The notes: generated by a model from the sequence alone, not told the origin. 64,000 bases of DNA from Orobanche coerulescens (GCA_033398695.1 CM065818.1:80348092-80412091); one strand, 5' to 3'. Numbered from the stretch's first letter, positions 33,706-47,111 are shown. Numbers and translations are program-made.

Positions 33706-35199
33706 ATGGAATTCTCCGAGCTCGATTTCTTGATGACACTCCGTGACGCACTAAACAGCTTACCGGAGCGACGTATGCAAGAAAGACGCAGAGACGATGC
33801 CAACGATATTGATTTCTTGGCCAAATTCCGCAGCATACCGGAATTTCACGGAGATAGTGATCCAAATGCGTGCATAGATTGGCTTCATGCTTGTGAGGAG
33901 CACTCGGACTTCAAGGTGCCCGATCAACCGCGTTTCGTTGGTGGCAAGGCACCTCCAGCGGTAGCGCCGCCGTCTGGTGGCAAAAGCGAAGCAGATCCGT
34001 TCACAACAACGTAAGCCTAAAATCCAAGATTGGCTTAAATTCAAAAATATTTCAATCGAAGGTTCAAATCCCCATCTTACCACCAATCCTTGACGCCCGC
34101 CACCGGCATTCGATCTAAGGTCTTCCTCCATCAAGGAATTCCCAGCAGAATCTTTTTTCGATGAAGACAATGTCCCTACGGTCATTTTCAATGAAGTAGA
34201 CGAGACAGAGTTTTCAACGGAGCAATTCAACGAAGAAGGTGAGTTGAGCCGTGTATCCCTAGTTGACGAACCCGGATCTTGCTACTTTGATCATGGGCGA
34301 TTGGTTGTGTTGGCCAAATTGACCAAAACGGACCAAATTATTTTAATGGTGAGGAGCCTTTTTGTGTCATGGAAATTGGGTCGGGTTATGATGGACCGCC
34401 AATATTTGATACAAAATCAGATGACAAAGAGGACCCCATGATTGATCTCGAGCTTCCCATTTTTGAAGAATCTCCTGCATTTTTGATGACAAAGAAGACG
34501 ATGGTTGAGTCGAGTGCCCTATCGGAGCAAAGTGGGTCGTATGACTTTGTTGCGATGCGAAAGCGAGCCTAGTGGATTAATTTTTGATGAGACATTATTG
34601 GAGGAGCCCAATATTGAAGCGGAGTGTTGGTTAGATTATGACGGACCTTGACATTTGATGAGGAACCAATTGATGAAGAGGAATCCGTAATAAATCCTAT
34701 GGTTCCCACCGTAATAAATTCTGTGTTTTCCATTTTTGATGATGAACCCGAGAAATCAGTGTTTCCAATTCTGGAGGAGGAACCCGATGTGGAGTTAACC
34801 GTGCGTCCCATTTTAGATATCCACTCATGTCATGATATCGGTATTACCTGGCGGAGTAAATATTATTATTTTATTAATAATGATAGTTATTTTGTTGGTG
34901 ATTCTCGAAGGGGCCCCACTACCTATCGTCTCAAGATTTTGGGTCATGTACGTACTGCGGACATCTTCGAGATCAAATACTTAGAGGCTTTAGTCAATTA
35001 TCTTGGTGACGAAGGGAGTTCGGAATTGAGGACAATTCCCTTTAAAGAGAGAGGGTATGATACGAATCGGTCAACATCACCAAATACAAAAAAGAAGATT
35101 ATCCGACCAAGCTTGGTTGAGTCGCAGGCATACATAAAATCCTCATGCAAAATACATGGACAAATTACCAATTCTCGCGCGCACGACGACTTCGTATGA
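33706..35199 (+). pseudogene. Gag-like ORF of noaCRM-1, decayed
   Basis: ATG at 33706 opens MEFSELDFLMTLRDAL, matching the intact ORF of noaCRM-2 (49491-50507). The region for the WWQKLK-type Gag core is shortened and frameshifted near 33930-34060. Pieces corresponding to the acidic middle (34100-34560) follow in other frames. The last open piece (34648-35199) ends TYRLKILGHVRTADIF...SELRTIPFKERG, resembling the Pol end of autonomous copies, and runs across the PPT into the 3' LTR. No enzymatic domain is present. Confidence 0.75.
35044..35057 (+). other. Polypurine tract of noaCRM-1
   Basis: AAAGAGAGAGGGTA immediately before the 3' LTR; it codes for the KERG of the LRTIPFKERG end, in the same place as in the autonomous elements. 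Confidence 0.8.
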
Positions 35200-36554
35200 T
35201 TTTAGTATTTTGCCCATAACTTTCTCGTCCGAAATCCGATTCAGGTGATTCAAGTGGCCATGGAAAGCTAAGAAAGAGATATACAAATCTTATGAAGACC
35301 ATAGGACCAAATTCGGACCCATTGGATCCCAGAAATGACAAAACCAACAGCATCATATTTGGTCCAAGATCATGAAGATTTTTGTCTCTTCTAGTTTCAA
35401 GACTTGATACGATATCTAATATTCCAATCGAAGAAGCTCCAATAAAAATCGACGTCCACGACAATACGCATGGCCATGCATCATTATACTTGGGAGAAAA
35501 GAATACGCGGATTGGAGTTACGTTGTTAATCGGAATCGGAGTAACGTAAAATTCGACGACGGAATCGGTCCGAAAGCATGAAAAATCGGCCATATCATGC
35601 TTGAAAGGGACCTCACTTGACTTCATATCTTGGACAAGATAATGAAGATATTCTTTTCTTCCCCACCTCACTAAAAACGGTCCATGCCAAGATTTGAAGA
35701 AGACTTCCATCCTTCATGTCATTGTCCCTCATGTCATTATCACCTACATAATTCCAAAGAAGATGATATCATAATCTACACCAAATCCTCCTAACAATCC
35801 TTGATGAAGCTCGGCGAAGTGAAGAAATGGAAGGAAGGATATTTGGTTTTTCTTCATGTCCCCATCACTTAATAAGTCCAAGATGTCTTCATCAACAAAA
35901 ATCCTCACTTAATAAGTCCAAGATGTCTTCATCAACAAAAATCCAAGATGCTTGGTATCTACTTGGAGACTTTCGGCCGAGATGGAAGTTGCTAGGAAGT
36001 TTCGTTTTCTCGTTTTGTTGTATTTTTCTTTCGGTTGGAAACTACTATATATAGTAGTACTTGTAACATTTGTAAATATCTTGAAGCTGAAAGTAAAAAA
36101 AACCTTGTATTTCTTTGAAATATACGTTGAACGAGTTCAACAAAACCTTGGTTATTATTTCGACGCGTCTCGAGATTTTAACTTGATCAATTCTCAATAG
36201 GTCTTGGGAAGAGATTACTTTTATCGAGTTATAGGTCTAGTTCGATAAAACACATCCAAATCCGTATACACTACTACCTCACGGCCGAAATCCATTTAAG
36301 TTCGGCCACCCCTTGTATTTTCGAGTGACACTTTGATAATCGTCAAGACATAATAATCTTCCGTTGTATTTCATACGCATTACGTACGTAATTCGTATCA
36401 TCTTCTTGTTCGATATTTTTTTATTGTTATATCCGATATTATTCACATACAAAATACATCCGAAAAACTCCATATTCGTAAAAGCCTTCCGCTATCATAC
36501 ACTTACATATACTCCGACCGATACGTATCCGCTTCTCCCGGATAATTCGTATCA
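35058..36554 (+). repeat. 3' mosaic LTR of noaCRM-1
   Basis: Blocks 35058-35404, 35405-36400 (996 bp, same length as in the 5' LTR) and 36401-36554. Differs from the 5' LTR at a handful of bases, for example TTAAATCG against TTACGTACG near the end of the embedded LTR. Confidence 0.87.
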
Positions 36555-36795
36555 CGATCGGGCCTACGCCGAACGTCCTTGTCAGCGCCGCGCCCGTGCC
36601 GAGTCCTGCCGGCAGATTTTACTTTTTTTTGTATTTTCTTTTGTGTGTTTGTCTTTGCCTTGTTTTTTACTCATTTTAGGGATTGTGTTTCCCCTAAAAT
36701 TAGGATTGTTGTTCCTTTTATATTTTATTTTGATTATTCAAAGATTTTATAAATCTTTGAATTATTTTCTTTTATTATAGGAAGACTTGAAGTCT

Positions 36796-36807
36796 CCTAT
36801 ATATAGG
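36796..36807 (+). promoter_or_regulatory. Palindromic TATA box of family-2 LTR
   Basis: CCTATATATAGG, a perfect 12-bp palindrome around TATATA; also found at about 47920, 48394 and 51155. The family-1 box is likewise set in a palindrome but with different flanks. Confidence 0.7.
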
Positions 36808-36961
36808 CTTGTGTAAGCATTGTAACATCCATTGTATGTTGAAGAAATAATACACTTGTGTTTTCTTGGTGAATGCTTTTCATCGAAACCTTGGTTATAA
36901 TTCGACGCGTTTTTGAGTTTTAATCGAATCGATTCTCAATAGGTCTTGAGGAAAGATTACC

Positions 36962-36989
36962 TTATCAAACTATAGGTCTAGTTTGATAA
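36962..36989 (+). other. LTR hairpin, family-2 version
   Basis: Arms TTATCAAACTA and TAGTTTGATAA, 11 Watson-Crick pairs, loop TAGGTC. Differs from the family-1 arms at several positions, with compensating changes on the other side. Confidence 0.72.
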
Positions 36990-37147
36990 ATCATTCATAT
37001 TGTTCTTGTTTATGTAAGCCGAATTGCCCTACTTTCGGTTATATCTTACGAGTGTTACACATATTCGAGTGTTGTGAGGATCAATTATATTTCCGCTGCA
37101 TTCCATACGAGTTTACGTCCATTCTCATACGTAATTCGTATCATTAG

Positions 37148-37161
37148 TGGCATCGGAGCCC
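37148..37161 (+). other. PBS of CRM-2b, altered
   Basis: TGGCATCGGAGCCC, four bases after the LTR. It departs from the usual TGGTATCAGAGCC at two bases. The adjacent CCAAGG-TTACTT-CCTTGG inverted repeat retains six pairs. Confidence 0.8.
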
Positions 37162-37204
37162 AAGGTTACTTCCTTGGCGAATTTCTCTTGGCGATTTTCT
37201 TATC

Positions 37205-40200
37205 ATGGATTTTTCCGACGATTTCATGGAGAAACTACGTGAGGCACTACACAGCATGCAAGAACCACGTTTTCAAGCAAGAAGAGGAGGATATGATGCA
37301 CATTCACCGCGTCATGTGGATGAATTTAAAGTTAATGAACTTCCGGAATTTGTCGGAGGTACTAATCCCGAAGTTTACTTGGAGTGGGAGAGGAAGATTG
37401 AACGTATGTTCGACTTCAAGCACCTTAACGATGAGAAACGTTGCAAATATGCAATTCTCAAGTTAGGGAAGGGCGCTTCCTTATGGTTCGAGGGTATGAA
37501 AACACAACGAGCTCGTGCGGGAAAAGAGAAAATTCGTTCTTGGGATTCTTTGAAGAAAAAACTACGTAAAAGGTATGTCCCGACATCACATCGGTTAACC
37601 TTATACCGAAAAATTGCGGAGTTCGTACAAGGGAAACTAAGTGTGGAAGAATATATCGAAGAATTTGAAGGCTTGGACTTAATGGGAGAACTTGAAGAAA
37701 ATGAAGAACAAATAATGTCACGTTTCTTACGTGGTCTAAACCGAAACATTGCAAATACGGTGGAATTATACCCATACGGAGATTTTGACACTTTATGCGG
37801 ACTATGCATAAAAATTGAAGCTCAAAACAAGTTGAAGTTTACCAAACCCGAATTCCCATACAAATTCGGAAATACAAGTGCCGGCTCAAGTTCGACTACG
37901 AAACCTACCGTACCTTTTCAAGTCCCTACCCTGGCCCCGAAGATTCCCCACGTCTCCAAGGAAACGAGCTTGGCTAAAGTACGATGTTTTAAATGTCAAG
38001 GCTTTGGTCACTATCAAAATGCATGTCCAAATAAACGGGTGGTCACTTTAAGAGAAGCTCTTGCGGTCCGAGACGAACTTTTAGTCGAGGACGAGAAGGA
38101 AGGCCTGGGTGACGTATTTAACATGGAGGCCGAGGAAGAGAATGAGGATTGCAAGACTTATGACACTCCGGAATATGATACTACTTTAGTGCTTCGAGCA
38201 CTACATACCAAAATCGTTCCAAGTGATACGGAGCAAAGAGACCAAATCTTTCATTCCAAATGCAAAGTCGGAGAAAAGTGGTGTAGCTTGATAATAGATG
38301 GAGGAAGTTGCACGAATGTAGCATCAAACGAGATGGTCACCAAGCTCGGGCTAACTACTACGGCTCACCCGAGACCGTATGCTTTACATTGGCTCGATGA
38401 TGGAAGCAAAGTGAAGGTGACGAGACAAGTACGGGTCAACTTAACTATGGGATCATACAGAGAGGATGTGTTATGTGACGTACTCCCGATGGACGCATGC
38501 CACGTACTTTTGGGATGACCATGGATGTTCGACCGAGATGTTTTGCATCGAGGAAGGAGTAACGAATATGAATTATGAGATAAAGGCAAGAAGATTGTGC
38601 TTAAACCGATGGCACCCCAAGCCATTCGATCGATGAGTTCTAATCAAATGGAGAAACCGAAGCTTACCATGTTTGCTAGCGAGAAAGAGGTGAGACACGC
38701 TATTGACGATGGCGAGCGTGTGTATTTATTGTTGATTAAAGAAACACGAGATGTTGACGTAGTTGTGCAAGGCAAGAGAGATATTGATACCTTGCTACAA
38801 GAATTTGCAGATGTCTTCCCGGAAGACTTACCGCCGGGTTTACCACCCTTACGTGGGATTGAACACCAAGTCGACCTTGTACCGGGTGCATCACTCCCCA
38901 ACAAGGCCGCCTATCGATGTAACCCCGAGGAGACAAAGGAGTTGCAAAAACAAATTGAGGAGCTAATGAACCGCGGGTACGTTCGAGAAAGTTTGAGCCC
39001 TTGTGCGGTTCCGGTTTTACTTGTTCCAAAGAAGGATGGGTCATGGCGGATGTGTATAGATAGTAGAGCCGTGAACAACATAACCATCAAATATCGGTTC
39101 CTAATTCCGAGACTTGATGATATGTTGGACGAGTTGCATGGTTCGGTGATTTTTTCGAAGGTTGATTTGAGAAGCGGCTATCATCAAATTCGCATGTGGG
39201 AAGGAGATGAATGGAAAACGGCTTTCAAGACAAAACATGGATTATATGAATGGCTCGTCATGCCCTTTGGCCTTACAAATGCGCCAAGTACTTTCATGCG
39301 ATTAATGAATGAGGTACTTAAGCCGTTTTTGGGAAAATTTGTCATCGTATACTTGGACGACATCTTGATTTATAGTCGATCATTGCAAGAGCATACCGGG
39401 CACTTGAGGAAAGTCTTCGAGATCCTTAGGGATCAAAAACTTTATGGGAAAAAGGAGAAGTGTTCATTTCTAGTCGAGAGTGTAGCCTTTCTTGGCTACA
39501 TCGTTTCTAAAGAAGGAGTGTCGGTTGATCAAACCAAGATTGAGGCGATTAAATCTTGGCCTACGCCCAAAACCATCACGGAAGTCCGATCCTTTCACGA
39601 ACTTGCTTCATTTTATCGGAGGTTCATACGAGACTTTAGTACCATTTCTAGCCCGATAACGGAATGCTTAAAAAAGGACCGTTTGTGTGGAATGGGGCTG
39701 CCCAAGGGGCGTTTGAAAAATTGAAGGCGAAAATGTGTGAAGCACCTATCTTGGCTTTACCCGACTTTTCACAACCTTTCGAGGTAGAATGTGACGCAAG
39801 TGGAGTGGGTATTGGGGCGGTCCTCGTCCAAGGGAGGCGACCAATTGCATACTTTTCTGAGAAATTGGGTGGGGCTCGACTCAACTATTGTACTTATGAC
39901 AAGGAGTTCTATGCCATTGTGAGAGCTCTTGATCATTGGAGCCATTACCTTCGGCCGAAACATTTCATCCTACATTCGGATCATGAGTCCTTGAAATATA
40001 TTAACGGCCAACAAAAGTTGAGTCCGAGGCATGCTAAATGGGTGGAATTCTTGCAATCATTCCACTTTTCATCAAAATAGAAAGATGGCAAGAGCAACGT
40101 TGTGGCGGATGCTTTATCTAGACGGTATGCCTTACTCTCTACTCTTGACATTCGGTTGCTTGGGTTCGAAGCATTGAAGGAGTGTTATGATGGGGATGTG

Positions 40201-41264
40201 GATTTTGGTGAGGTTTTCATTCGGGGTAATTCTGGTCCATTTGGAGAGTTTACGTTGCAAGAAGGATTCCTTTTCAAAGGGAATTGCCTTTGTTTACCCA
40301 AACACCCGATTCGGGAATTGTTGGTTCGGGAAGCTCACGGTGGAGGCTTGGCCGATCATTTTGGTTCGGCTAAAACATTGGAGGAACTTAAAGAGCATTT
40401 TCATTGGCCGAAGATGCAAGTGGATGTACACGACATAATTAATAAGTGTGTAACATGCCATATTGCTAAGAGCTCGTTCAAGCCGGGAGTATACATGCCT
40501 TTGCCGATTCCGGAAAGGCCGTGGGAAGATGTCTCAATGGACTTCATTGTTGCTTTACCTCGAACTCAACGAGGGAGAGATGCTATTATGCTTGTTGTAG
40601 ACCGATTTTCGAAGATGGCTCACTTTGTGGCTTGCCACAAGACGGACGACGCAAGTAACGTCGCTGATTTGTATTTCCGAGAAATCGCGATTGCATGGGG
40701 TTCCAAAACGATTGTTTCGGATCGGGACTCAAAATTCCTTAGCTATTTTTGGAACACCTTGTGGAGAAAGGTGGGGACCAAACTACTTTTTAGCACGTCA
40801 CATCATCCACAAACGGACGGTCAAACCGAGGTAACCAATCGAACGTTGGGCACTTTACTACGTGGTCTTGTGAACAAGACACAAAAGGATTGGGACTTGA
40901 AACTTGCACATGCAGAGTTCGCTTATAATCGTTCTCCTACTCATGCCACGGCACACTCTCCGTTCGAAGTAGTTTACGGACTAAACCCGTATATGCCGTT
41001 AGATCTAATTCCATTGCCAAGTGACGAGTTAGTGCACAAGGATGCGGAATCAAAATTGAAATCGATGATGAAATTACACGAGCAAGTACGTAATCGAATC
41101 AAGGAAATAAACGAGGCTTACAAAAGAAAGTCGAACAAACAAAGAAGGCCGAGATTTTTCGAAGTTGGTGATTTGGTTTGGTTGCACTTGAAGAAAGAGC
41201 GATTTCCAAGTAAACGTAAGAACAAATTAATGCCGCGAGCGGAGGGACCGTTTTAGGTAATCGC
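37205..41264 (+). pseudogene. gag-pol of CRM-2b, main part, interrupted by CRM-1e
   Basis: ATG at 37205 (MDFSDDFMEKLREAL). Gag is intact to the zinc knuckle (37984-38025) and the protease block IIDGGSC (about 38287-38307); the first frame stays open for 437 codons. Stops: AGA to TGA at about 38516, TGA near 38577; a one-base loss near 39670 after RT (YLDD 39350-39361); TAC to TAG at about 40078; AAG to TAG at about 41254. Integrase spans about 40310-40860. Here nonsense changes dominate over indels, unlike the CRM-1 copies. The frame is physically cut at 41264 by CRM-1e and resumes at 47117. Confidence 0.9.
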
Positions 41265-42080
41265 TGATACGAATTACGTAAGTAATACGTATAAAACACA
41301 ACGGAAGATTAACACGTTTACAATATGGATCGAAATTACGAAGGTGATGGACGAATTTATGTGGGATTCGGCCGTGATATAGTATGATATACGGAGTTTG
41401 GTGTGTTTTTATCGAACTAGACCTATAACTCGATAAAAAGGGTAATCTCTTCCCAAGACCTTTTGAGAATTGATCAAGTTAAAATCTCGAGACGCGTCGA
41501 AACAATAACTAAAGTTTGTCGAACTCGTTCAACGTATATTTCAAAGGAAATACAAAGTTTATTTTTCATTCAAGATACTTCCAAACATCAAATGAACCAC
41601 CATATAAATAGTAGGTAAGGATACAAAAACAACAAGAAAAAAACGAAAATGGAAGTCTCCATCCCTTTAGCATGCTCGGCCGAATTCTTCAAGGTGGGGC
41701 AAAAGAGGAGATCTTCTTTGATTTGGCAAGATTATGAAGACTTTTGATGATTTCTTTTGATCATGTTTGGGCCGATTATTCAAGGGTGGGGAAGGTTACT
41801 ATTGAATAAGCTAAAGCTTTGGTGACTTTGACAAAGAAAAAGGATGCTTGACAAATCTTCAAGGGTGTGGACCAATCGGCCGATCCTCCATGTTAGGGCC
41901 GATTCTCGGCGTTAATTCCGTCGCCATATTTACGTAACTCCGGTTCCGATTAGTAACGTAACTCCAATCCGTGTGTTCTTTTCTCCCAAATATAATGGTG
42001 CATGACCATGCGCATTTGTATCGTCGTGGATGTCGATTTTTATTGGAGCTTCTTGATTTGGAATATTCGATATCGTATCA
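41265..42080 (-). repeat. 3' LTR of CRM-1e
   Basis: On the minus strand starts TGATACGATATCGAATATTCC after the PPT and ends CGTAATTCGTATCA. Its first about 150 bp encode the end of Pol (stop at 41930). Confidence 0.9.
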
Positions 42081-45000
42081 TTCCCTCCTTCTTTGAAAGG
42101 AATTGACCTCAATTCCGTAATGCCATCGTCGTCAAGGTAAGGCGAGAGATCACCTACGTTGAAAGTCGCGTGTACTCCGTATTCGCCGGAAGTTCGACTT
42201 TATGCGCGTTGTCGTTCACTTTTTCCACAATTTTGTACGGACCCTCGGCTCTCGGCATCAATTTGTTCTTTCGTTTGCTTGGGAATCTTCCTTTTCTCAA
42301 GTGTATCCAAACCAAGTCGCCCACATCAAATAATCTCGCTTTTTATTTTTGTTCGACTTAGTTTGTAAATCTCATTCACTTCTTTAATCCGTTCCGTATC
42401 TTTTCGTGTAACTTCATCATTGATTTAAGTTTTGCTTCGGCGTCTTTGTGAACCAATTCGTTGCTCGGCAAGGGAATCAAGTCTAATGGCAAGTGCGGAT
42501 TTAATCCGTATACCACTTGAAAGGTGAATGGGCCGTGGCATAACCGGGCGATCGGTTGTATGCGAACTCCGCATGAGCAAGTTTAACGTCCCAATCCTAC
42601 GTGTTTTGTTTACTAACCCTCGCAATAATGCTCCCAAGGTTCGATTAGTTACCTCGATGCATCAAGTCGGTTTGCGGGTGATGTGAAGTCTTGAATAGGA
42701 GTTTCGTACCTACTTTCCTCCATAAAGTATTCGAAGTAACTCAGAAATTTGGAGTCTCGATCCGACACGATAGTTTTGGAACTCCGTGTAAGCGAACTAC
42801 TTCGGAAGTACAAGTCCGCCACATTGCTTGCATCATCGGTTTTGTGGCACGCGATAAAGTGAGCCATTTTTGAAAAACGGTCGACGACCACCATGATCGA
42901 GTCTTTGCCTCGTTGAGTACGAGGTAAGGCCACAATAAAATCCATCGATACATCCTCCCATGGTCGTAACGGTATCGGCAACGGCATGTATGTACTCGAC
43001 TTGAACGAACTCTTCATCATGTGACAAGTTACGCATTTGCTTACGATTGTGCTTACGTCACCATACATCTTCGGCCAAAAGAAATGTTCTTTTAGCACCT
43101 CTACAGTTTTGGTCGAACCGAAGTGACCGGCTAGTCCTCCTCCGTGCGCCTCCCGAACTAACAATTCCCGAATTGTATGCCTCGGCACACACAATTTATT
43201 TCCCTTGAAAAGAAAGCCATCCTGTAAAATAAATTCCTCGTACGGGGCCGTTTTACAACGGTTAAAAATTTCCCCGAAGTCCAAATCGTCGTTGTAATGA
43301 TCTTTCAAAGTCTCGAACCCCAACAAACGAACATCTAGCATCGACAGTAAGGCATACCGTCTCGATAGTGCATCCGCCACTACATTACTCTTCCCGTCTT
43401 TGTACTTGGATGAAAAGTGAAAAGATTGTAAAAATTCCACCCATTTTGCATGTCTCGGGCTTAGCTTACTCTGTTCGTTGATGTATTTCAACGATTCGTG
43501 ATCCGAATGCAGCACGAAATGTTTCGAACGCAGATAATGACTCCAATGATCGAGTGCTCTTACGATAGCATAGAACTCCTTGTCGTAAGTACAATAATTC
43601 ATTCGGGCGCCACTTAACTTCTCCGAAAAATATGCAATGGGACGGCCTCTTTGAATAAGCACTGCCCCGATTCCAACTCCGCTAGCGTCGCATTCCACCT
43701 CAAACGGTTGTGAAAAATCGGGTAACGTCAAAATCGGCGCTTCACATAATTTTCCCTTCAAATTTTCAAAAGCCTTTTGGGCCGTCTCGTTCCAAGCAAA
43801 GGTTCCCTTTTTCAGACACTCCGTGATCGGATGGATATAGTGCTAAAGTCCGTATGAATCGTCGGTAAAAGAAGCGAGGCCATGAAATGGCCGTACCTCC
43901 GTGATTGTCTTTGGGGTCGGCCACGACTTGATTGCCGCGATCTTCTCTTGGTCGGCCAAAACTCCGTCTTTCGAAACAACATAGCGAGAAAGACAAGACT
44001 CTCGACTAGGAAAGTACACTTCTCCCGTTTTCCATAAAGTTTTGTTCCCTTAGCGTCTCAAACACGTACCGCAAATGTTCGAGATGTTCTTCTACGGACA
44101 TTGTAGATCAAAATGTCGTCTAAGTACACGACAACAAACTTTCCCAAGAAAGGTTTAAGAACCTCGTTCATCAACCTCATAAAGGTGCTCGGGCGTTGGT
44201 GAGGCCGAATGGCATCACAACCCATTCGTAAAGTCCATTCTTCGTTTTAAACGCCGTTTTCCATTCGTCTCCCTCTCGCATGCGGATTTGATGGTATCCG
44301 CTCAGTAAATCAACTTTGGAAAATATAGCAAGGCCATGTAACTCGTCCGGCATGTCGTCTAGTCTCGGGATGTGAAATAGAAACTTGATGGTGATGTTAT
44401 TCACGGCTCTCTTGTCAATACACATTCGCCATGTTCCGTCTTTTTTGGCACAAGTAGGCCCAGGCGCACGGACTTAAACTTTCTCGGACATACCCGTGAT
44501 TCATGAGTTCATCAATTTGTCGTTGTAGTTCTTTGGTCTCTTCGGGATTACAACGATACGCCGCTTTGTTCGGTAATGGAGCTCGGTATAAGATCAATCG
44601 GTGTTCAATCCCGCGGATAGGTGGTAATCCTACCGCAAGTCTTCGGGAAATACGTCCGAAAACTCGTGCAATAGTGCGTCTATCTCTTCCTCATGTTGCG
44701 ATTTGGTGGCAAGATTTGGACCTCCTTGATCATCATCAAATAAACACGTTCGCCATCGTCAATGGCGTGTTCGACTTCTTTCTCGTTTGCAAACATCGTA
44801 AGCTTCGGTCCTTCGACTTTTTCGAACTCATCGTCCGGATAGCTTGAGGTGACATAGGTTTAAGAACAATTTTTTTACCTTTGTCACGTAACTCATACTC
44901 ATTACTCCTCCCTCGATGTAGTACGTCCCGATCAAATAACCAAGGTCTTCCTAATAACACGTGACATGCGTCCATCGGTAGTACATCGCATGTAATGTCA

Positions 45001-46247
45001 TCGCTATACGAACCCATGGTGAGTCCGACCTTCACTTGTCTTGATACCTTCACTTTGTTTCCATCATCGAGCCAATGGAGTGCATACGGCTTAGGATGGG
45101 CCGTGGTGACCAAACCGAGTTTTGAAACCATCTCGCTTGATGCCACGTTTGTACAACTTCCACCGTCAATGATCAAGCTACACCATTTATCTCCGACACG
45201 ACACTTCGTGTGGAAGATTTGGTCCCGTTGTTCTTCGTCACTTGGGGCGGCCTTCGTTTGTAACATGCGAAGGACAAGGTTCGTGTCATAGTTCGGGGCA
45301 TCGTATGCCTCGCATTCTTCTTCTTCGTCAGCTTCTAAGTTAAAAACGTCTCCAACTCTTTCTTCTTCGGCTAATAATTCCTCTCGGGCGGCTATGGCTT
45401 CTATAGCGTTACAATCCTCCGATTTGGACAAGCACTTTGATAGTGTCCAAATCCTTGACATTTGAAACAGGACTTTAGATAGGCTTGTTTCTTTTGGTGT
45501 GATAGGAGTTTTGGAAGGGTAGTAACAGGTGGCTTGTGGTGACAGGTTTTGGAAACGAGCTAGAACTCGCGCCAAAGTTGGTATTTCCGTATTTAGGTGG
45601 GAATTCGGGTTTAGAGAGTTTTGTTTTGTTTTGATTTTCCAACTTTATGCAAAGCCCGCATAAAGTATCGAAGTCGGAATAGGGGTAGAGTTCCACGGAA
45701 TTAGCAATATTTTTGTTCAAACCTCGTAGGAAATGGGACATGCGCAATTCTTCGCTTTCTTCAAGTTCTCCCATCAAGGATAAGTTTTCAAACTCCTCGA
45801 TGTACTCCTCGACACTTAGCTTTCCTTGCGTGAGGTCAGAAATTTTTCGGTCTGGAGACTTAGCTTGTGTGTAGCGGGACATATCTTTTCGTAGTTTCCT
45901 TTTTAGGAATCCCACGAACGTATCTTCTCTTTTCCCACGACTTCTTTGTGTCTTCATTCGCTCAAACCAAAGGGAAGCTCCTTTCCAAGTTTGAGAATCG
46001 CGTACTTGCAACGTACCTCGTCATTGAGCTCCTTGAACTCAAACATTCGTTCAATTTTTCTTTCCCACTCCAAATAAACCTCGGGATCGGTGCCGCCTAA
46101 GAACTCATGAATTTCGATGGTCTTGTATTCATCCGCATGTCGTGGTGCATGCATGGTGTCATGTCCTCGTCGTGCATGGATTCTGGGCTCCGGTAAGCCG
46201 CGAAGAACGTCACGTAGTTGTGCTACTTCTTCATCGGTGAATGCCAT
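41930..46247 (-). pseudogene. gag-pol of CRM-1e, reverse strand, many small frame breaks
   Basis: ATG at 46247 (MAFTDEEVAQL). Gag breaks at the GKGAS codons (near 45980) and near 45870-45900. Zinc knuckle region near 45425-45470 is frameshifted. Protease about 45150-45170 is open within a long piece (44736-45575). RT YLDD lies at about 44115-44126, with breaks at 44000-44110, 44210, 44450 and 44640. RNase H and integrase share a 370-codon open piece (42649-43761). Breaks at 42590-42780 hit the same CAG/CTG sites as in CRM-1b and CRM-1c. The tail ends inside the LTR at 41930. Confidence 0.87.
42081..42094 (-). other. Polypurine tract of CRM-1e
   Basis: AAAGAAGGAGGGAA on the minus strand, identical to that of CRM-1a. 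Confidence 0.86.
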
Positions 46248-46271
46248 CTTCTTGAGTAATGTCGAGACTGT

Positions 46272-46293
46272 GAGACAAATGTCTCCGATACCA
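46272..46293 (-). other. PBS of CRM-1e with hairpin
   Basis: On the minus strand TGGTATCGGAGAC (46281-46293) leads into GAGACA-TT-TGTCTC (46272-46285). Confidence 0.84.
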
Positions 46294-46297
46294 CTTA

Positions 46298-47111
46298 TGA
46301 TACGAATTACGTAAGTAATACGTATAAAACACAACGGAAGATTAACACGTTTACAATATGGATCGAAATTACGAAGGTGATGGACGAATTTATGTGGGAT
46401 TCGGCCGTGATATAGTATGATATACGGAGTTTGGTGTGTTTTTATCGAACTAGACCTATAACTCGATAAAAAGGGTAATCTCTTCCCAAGACCTTTTGAG
46501 AATTGATCAAGTTAAAATCTCGAGACGCGTCGAAACAATAACTAAAGTTTGTCGAACTCGTTCAACGTATATTTCAAAGGAAATACAAAGTTTATTTTTC
46601 ATTCAAGATACTTCCAAACATCAAATGAACCACCATATAAATAGTAGGTAAGGATACAAAAACAACAAGAAAAAAACGAAAATGGAAGTCTCCATCCCTT
46701 TAGCATGCTCGGCCGAATTCTTCAAGGTGGGGCAAAAGAGGAGATCTTCTTTGATTTGGCAAGATTATGAAGACTTTTGATGATTTCTTTTGATCATGTT
46801 TGGGCCGATTATTCAAGGGTGGGGAAGGTTACTATTGAATAAGCTAAAGCTTTGGTGACTTTGACAAAGAAAAAGGATGCTTGACAAATCTTCAAGGGTG
46901 TGGACCAATCGGCCGATCCTCCATGTTCCGGCCGATTAAGCGTTAATTCCGTCGCCATATTTACGTAACTCCGGTTCCGATTAGTAACGTAACTCCAATC
47001 CGTGTGTTATTTTCTCCCAAATATAATGGTGCATGACCATGCGCATTTGTATCGTCGTGGATGTCGATTTTTATTGGAGCTTCTTCGACTGGAATATTCG
47101 ATATCGTATCA
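46298..47111 (-). repeat. 5' LTR of CRM-1e
   Basis: 814 bp, mirror of 41265-42080. The right TSD copy ATCGC follows at 47112. Confidence 0.9.

Larger units (their letters stand above)
31873..36554 (+). mobile_element. noaCRM-1: non-autonomous gag-like element with mosaic LTRs
   Basis: 4,682 bp: 5' LTR 31873-33371 (1,499 bp), PBS, 1.7-kb body, PPT, 3' LTR 35058-36554 (1,497 bp), bracketed by CGATC at 31868-31872 and 36555-36559. The body encodes a decayed Gag-like protein and no RT, RNase H or integrase. LTR ends, PBS and PPT match the CRM families here, so their enzymes could mobilise it (inference). Both LTRs contain the same embedded family-1 LTR sequence. Confidence 0.85.
36560..37143 (+). 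repeat. 5' LTR of CRM-2b, right part
   Basis: Continues the family-2 LTR after the TSD copy CGATC and ends CGTAATTCGTATCA at 37143. It contains a T-rich stretch with two short inverted repeats, the TATA palindrome and the hairpin. Confidence 0.87.
41265..47111 (-). mobile_element. CRM-1e: complete family-1 element, reverse strand, in pol of CRM-2b
   Basis: LTRs 41265-42080 (816 bp, 3') and 46298-47111 (814 bp, 5'), PBS, gag-pol and PPT, with target duplication ATCGC (41260-41264, 47112-47116). Shorter LTRs than the other family-1 copies, with an ATAAATAG in place of the palindromic TATA, so it is a separate subfamily. The LTRs are nearly identical, differing mainly at CCGG/CGG sites. Confidence 0.92.
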
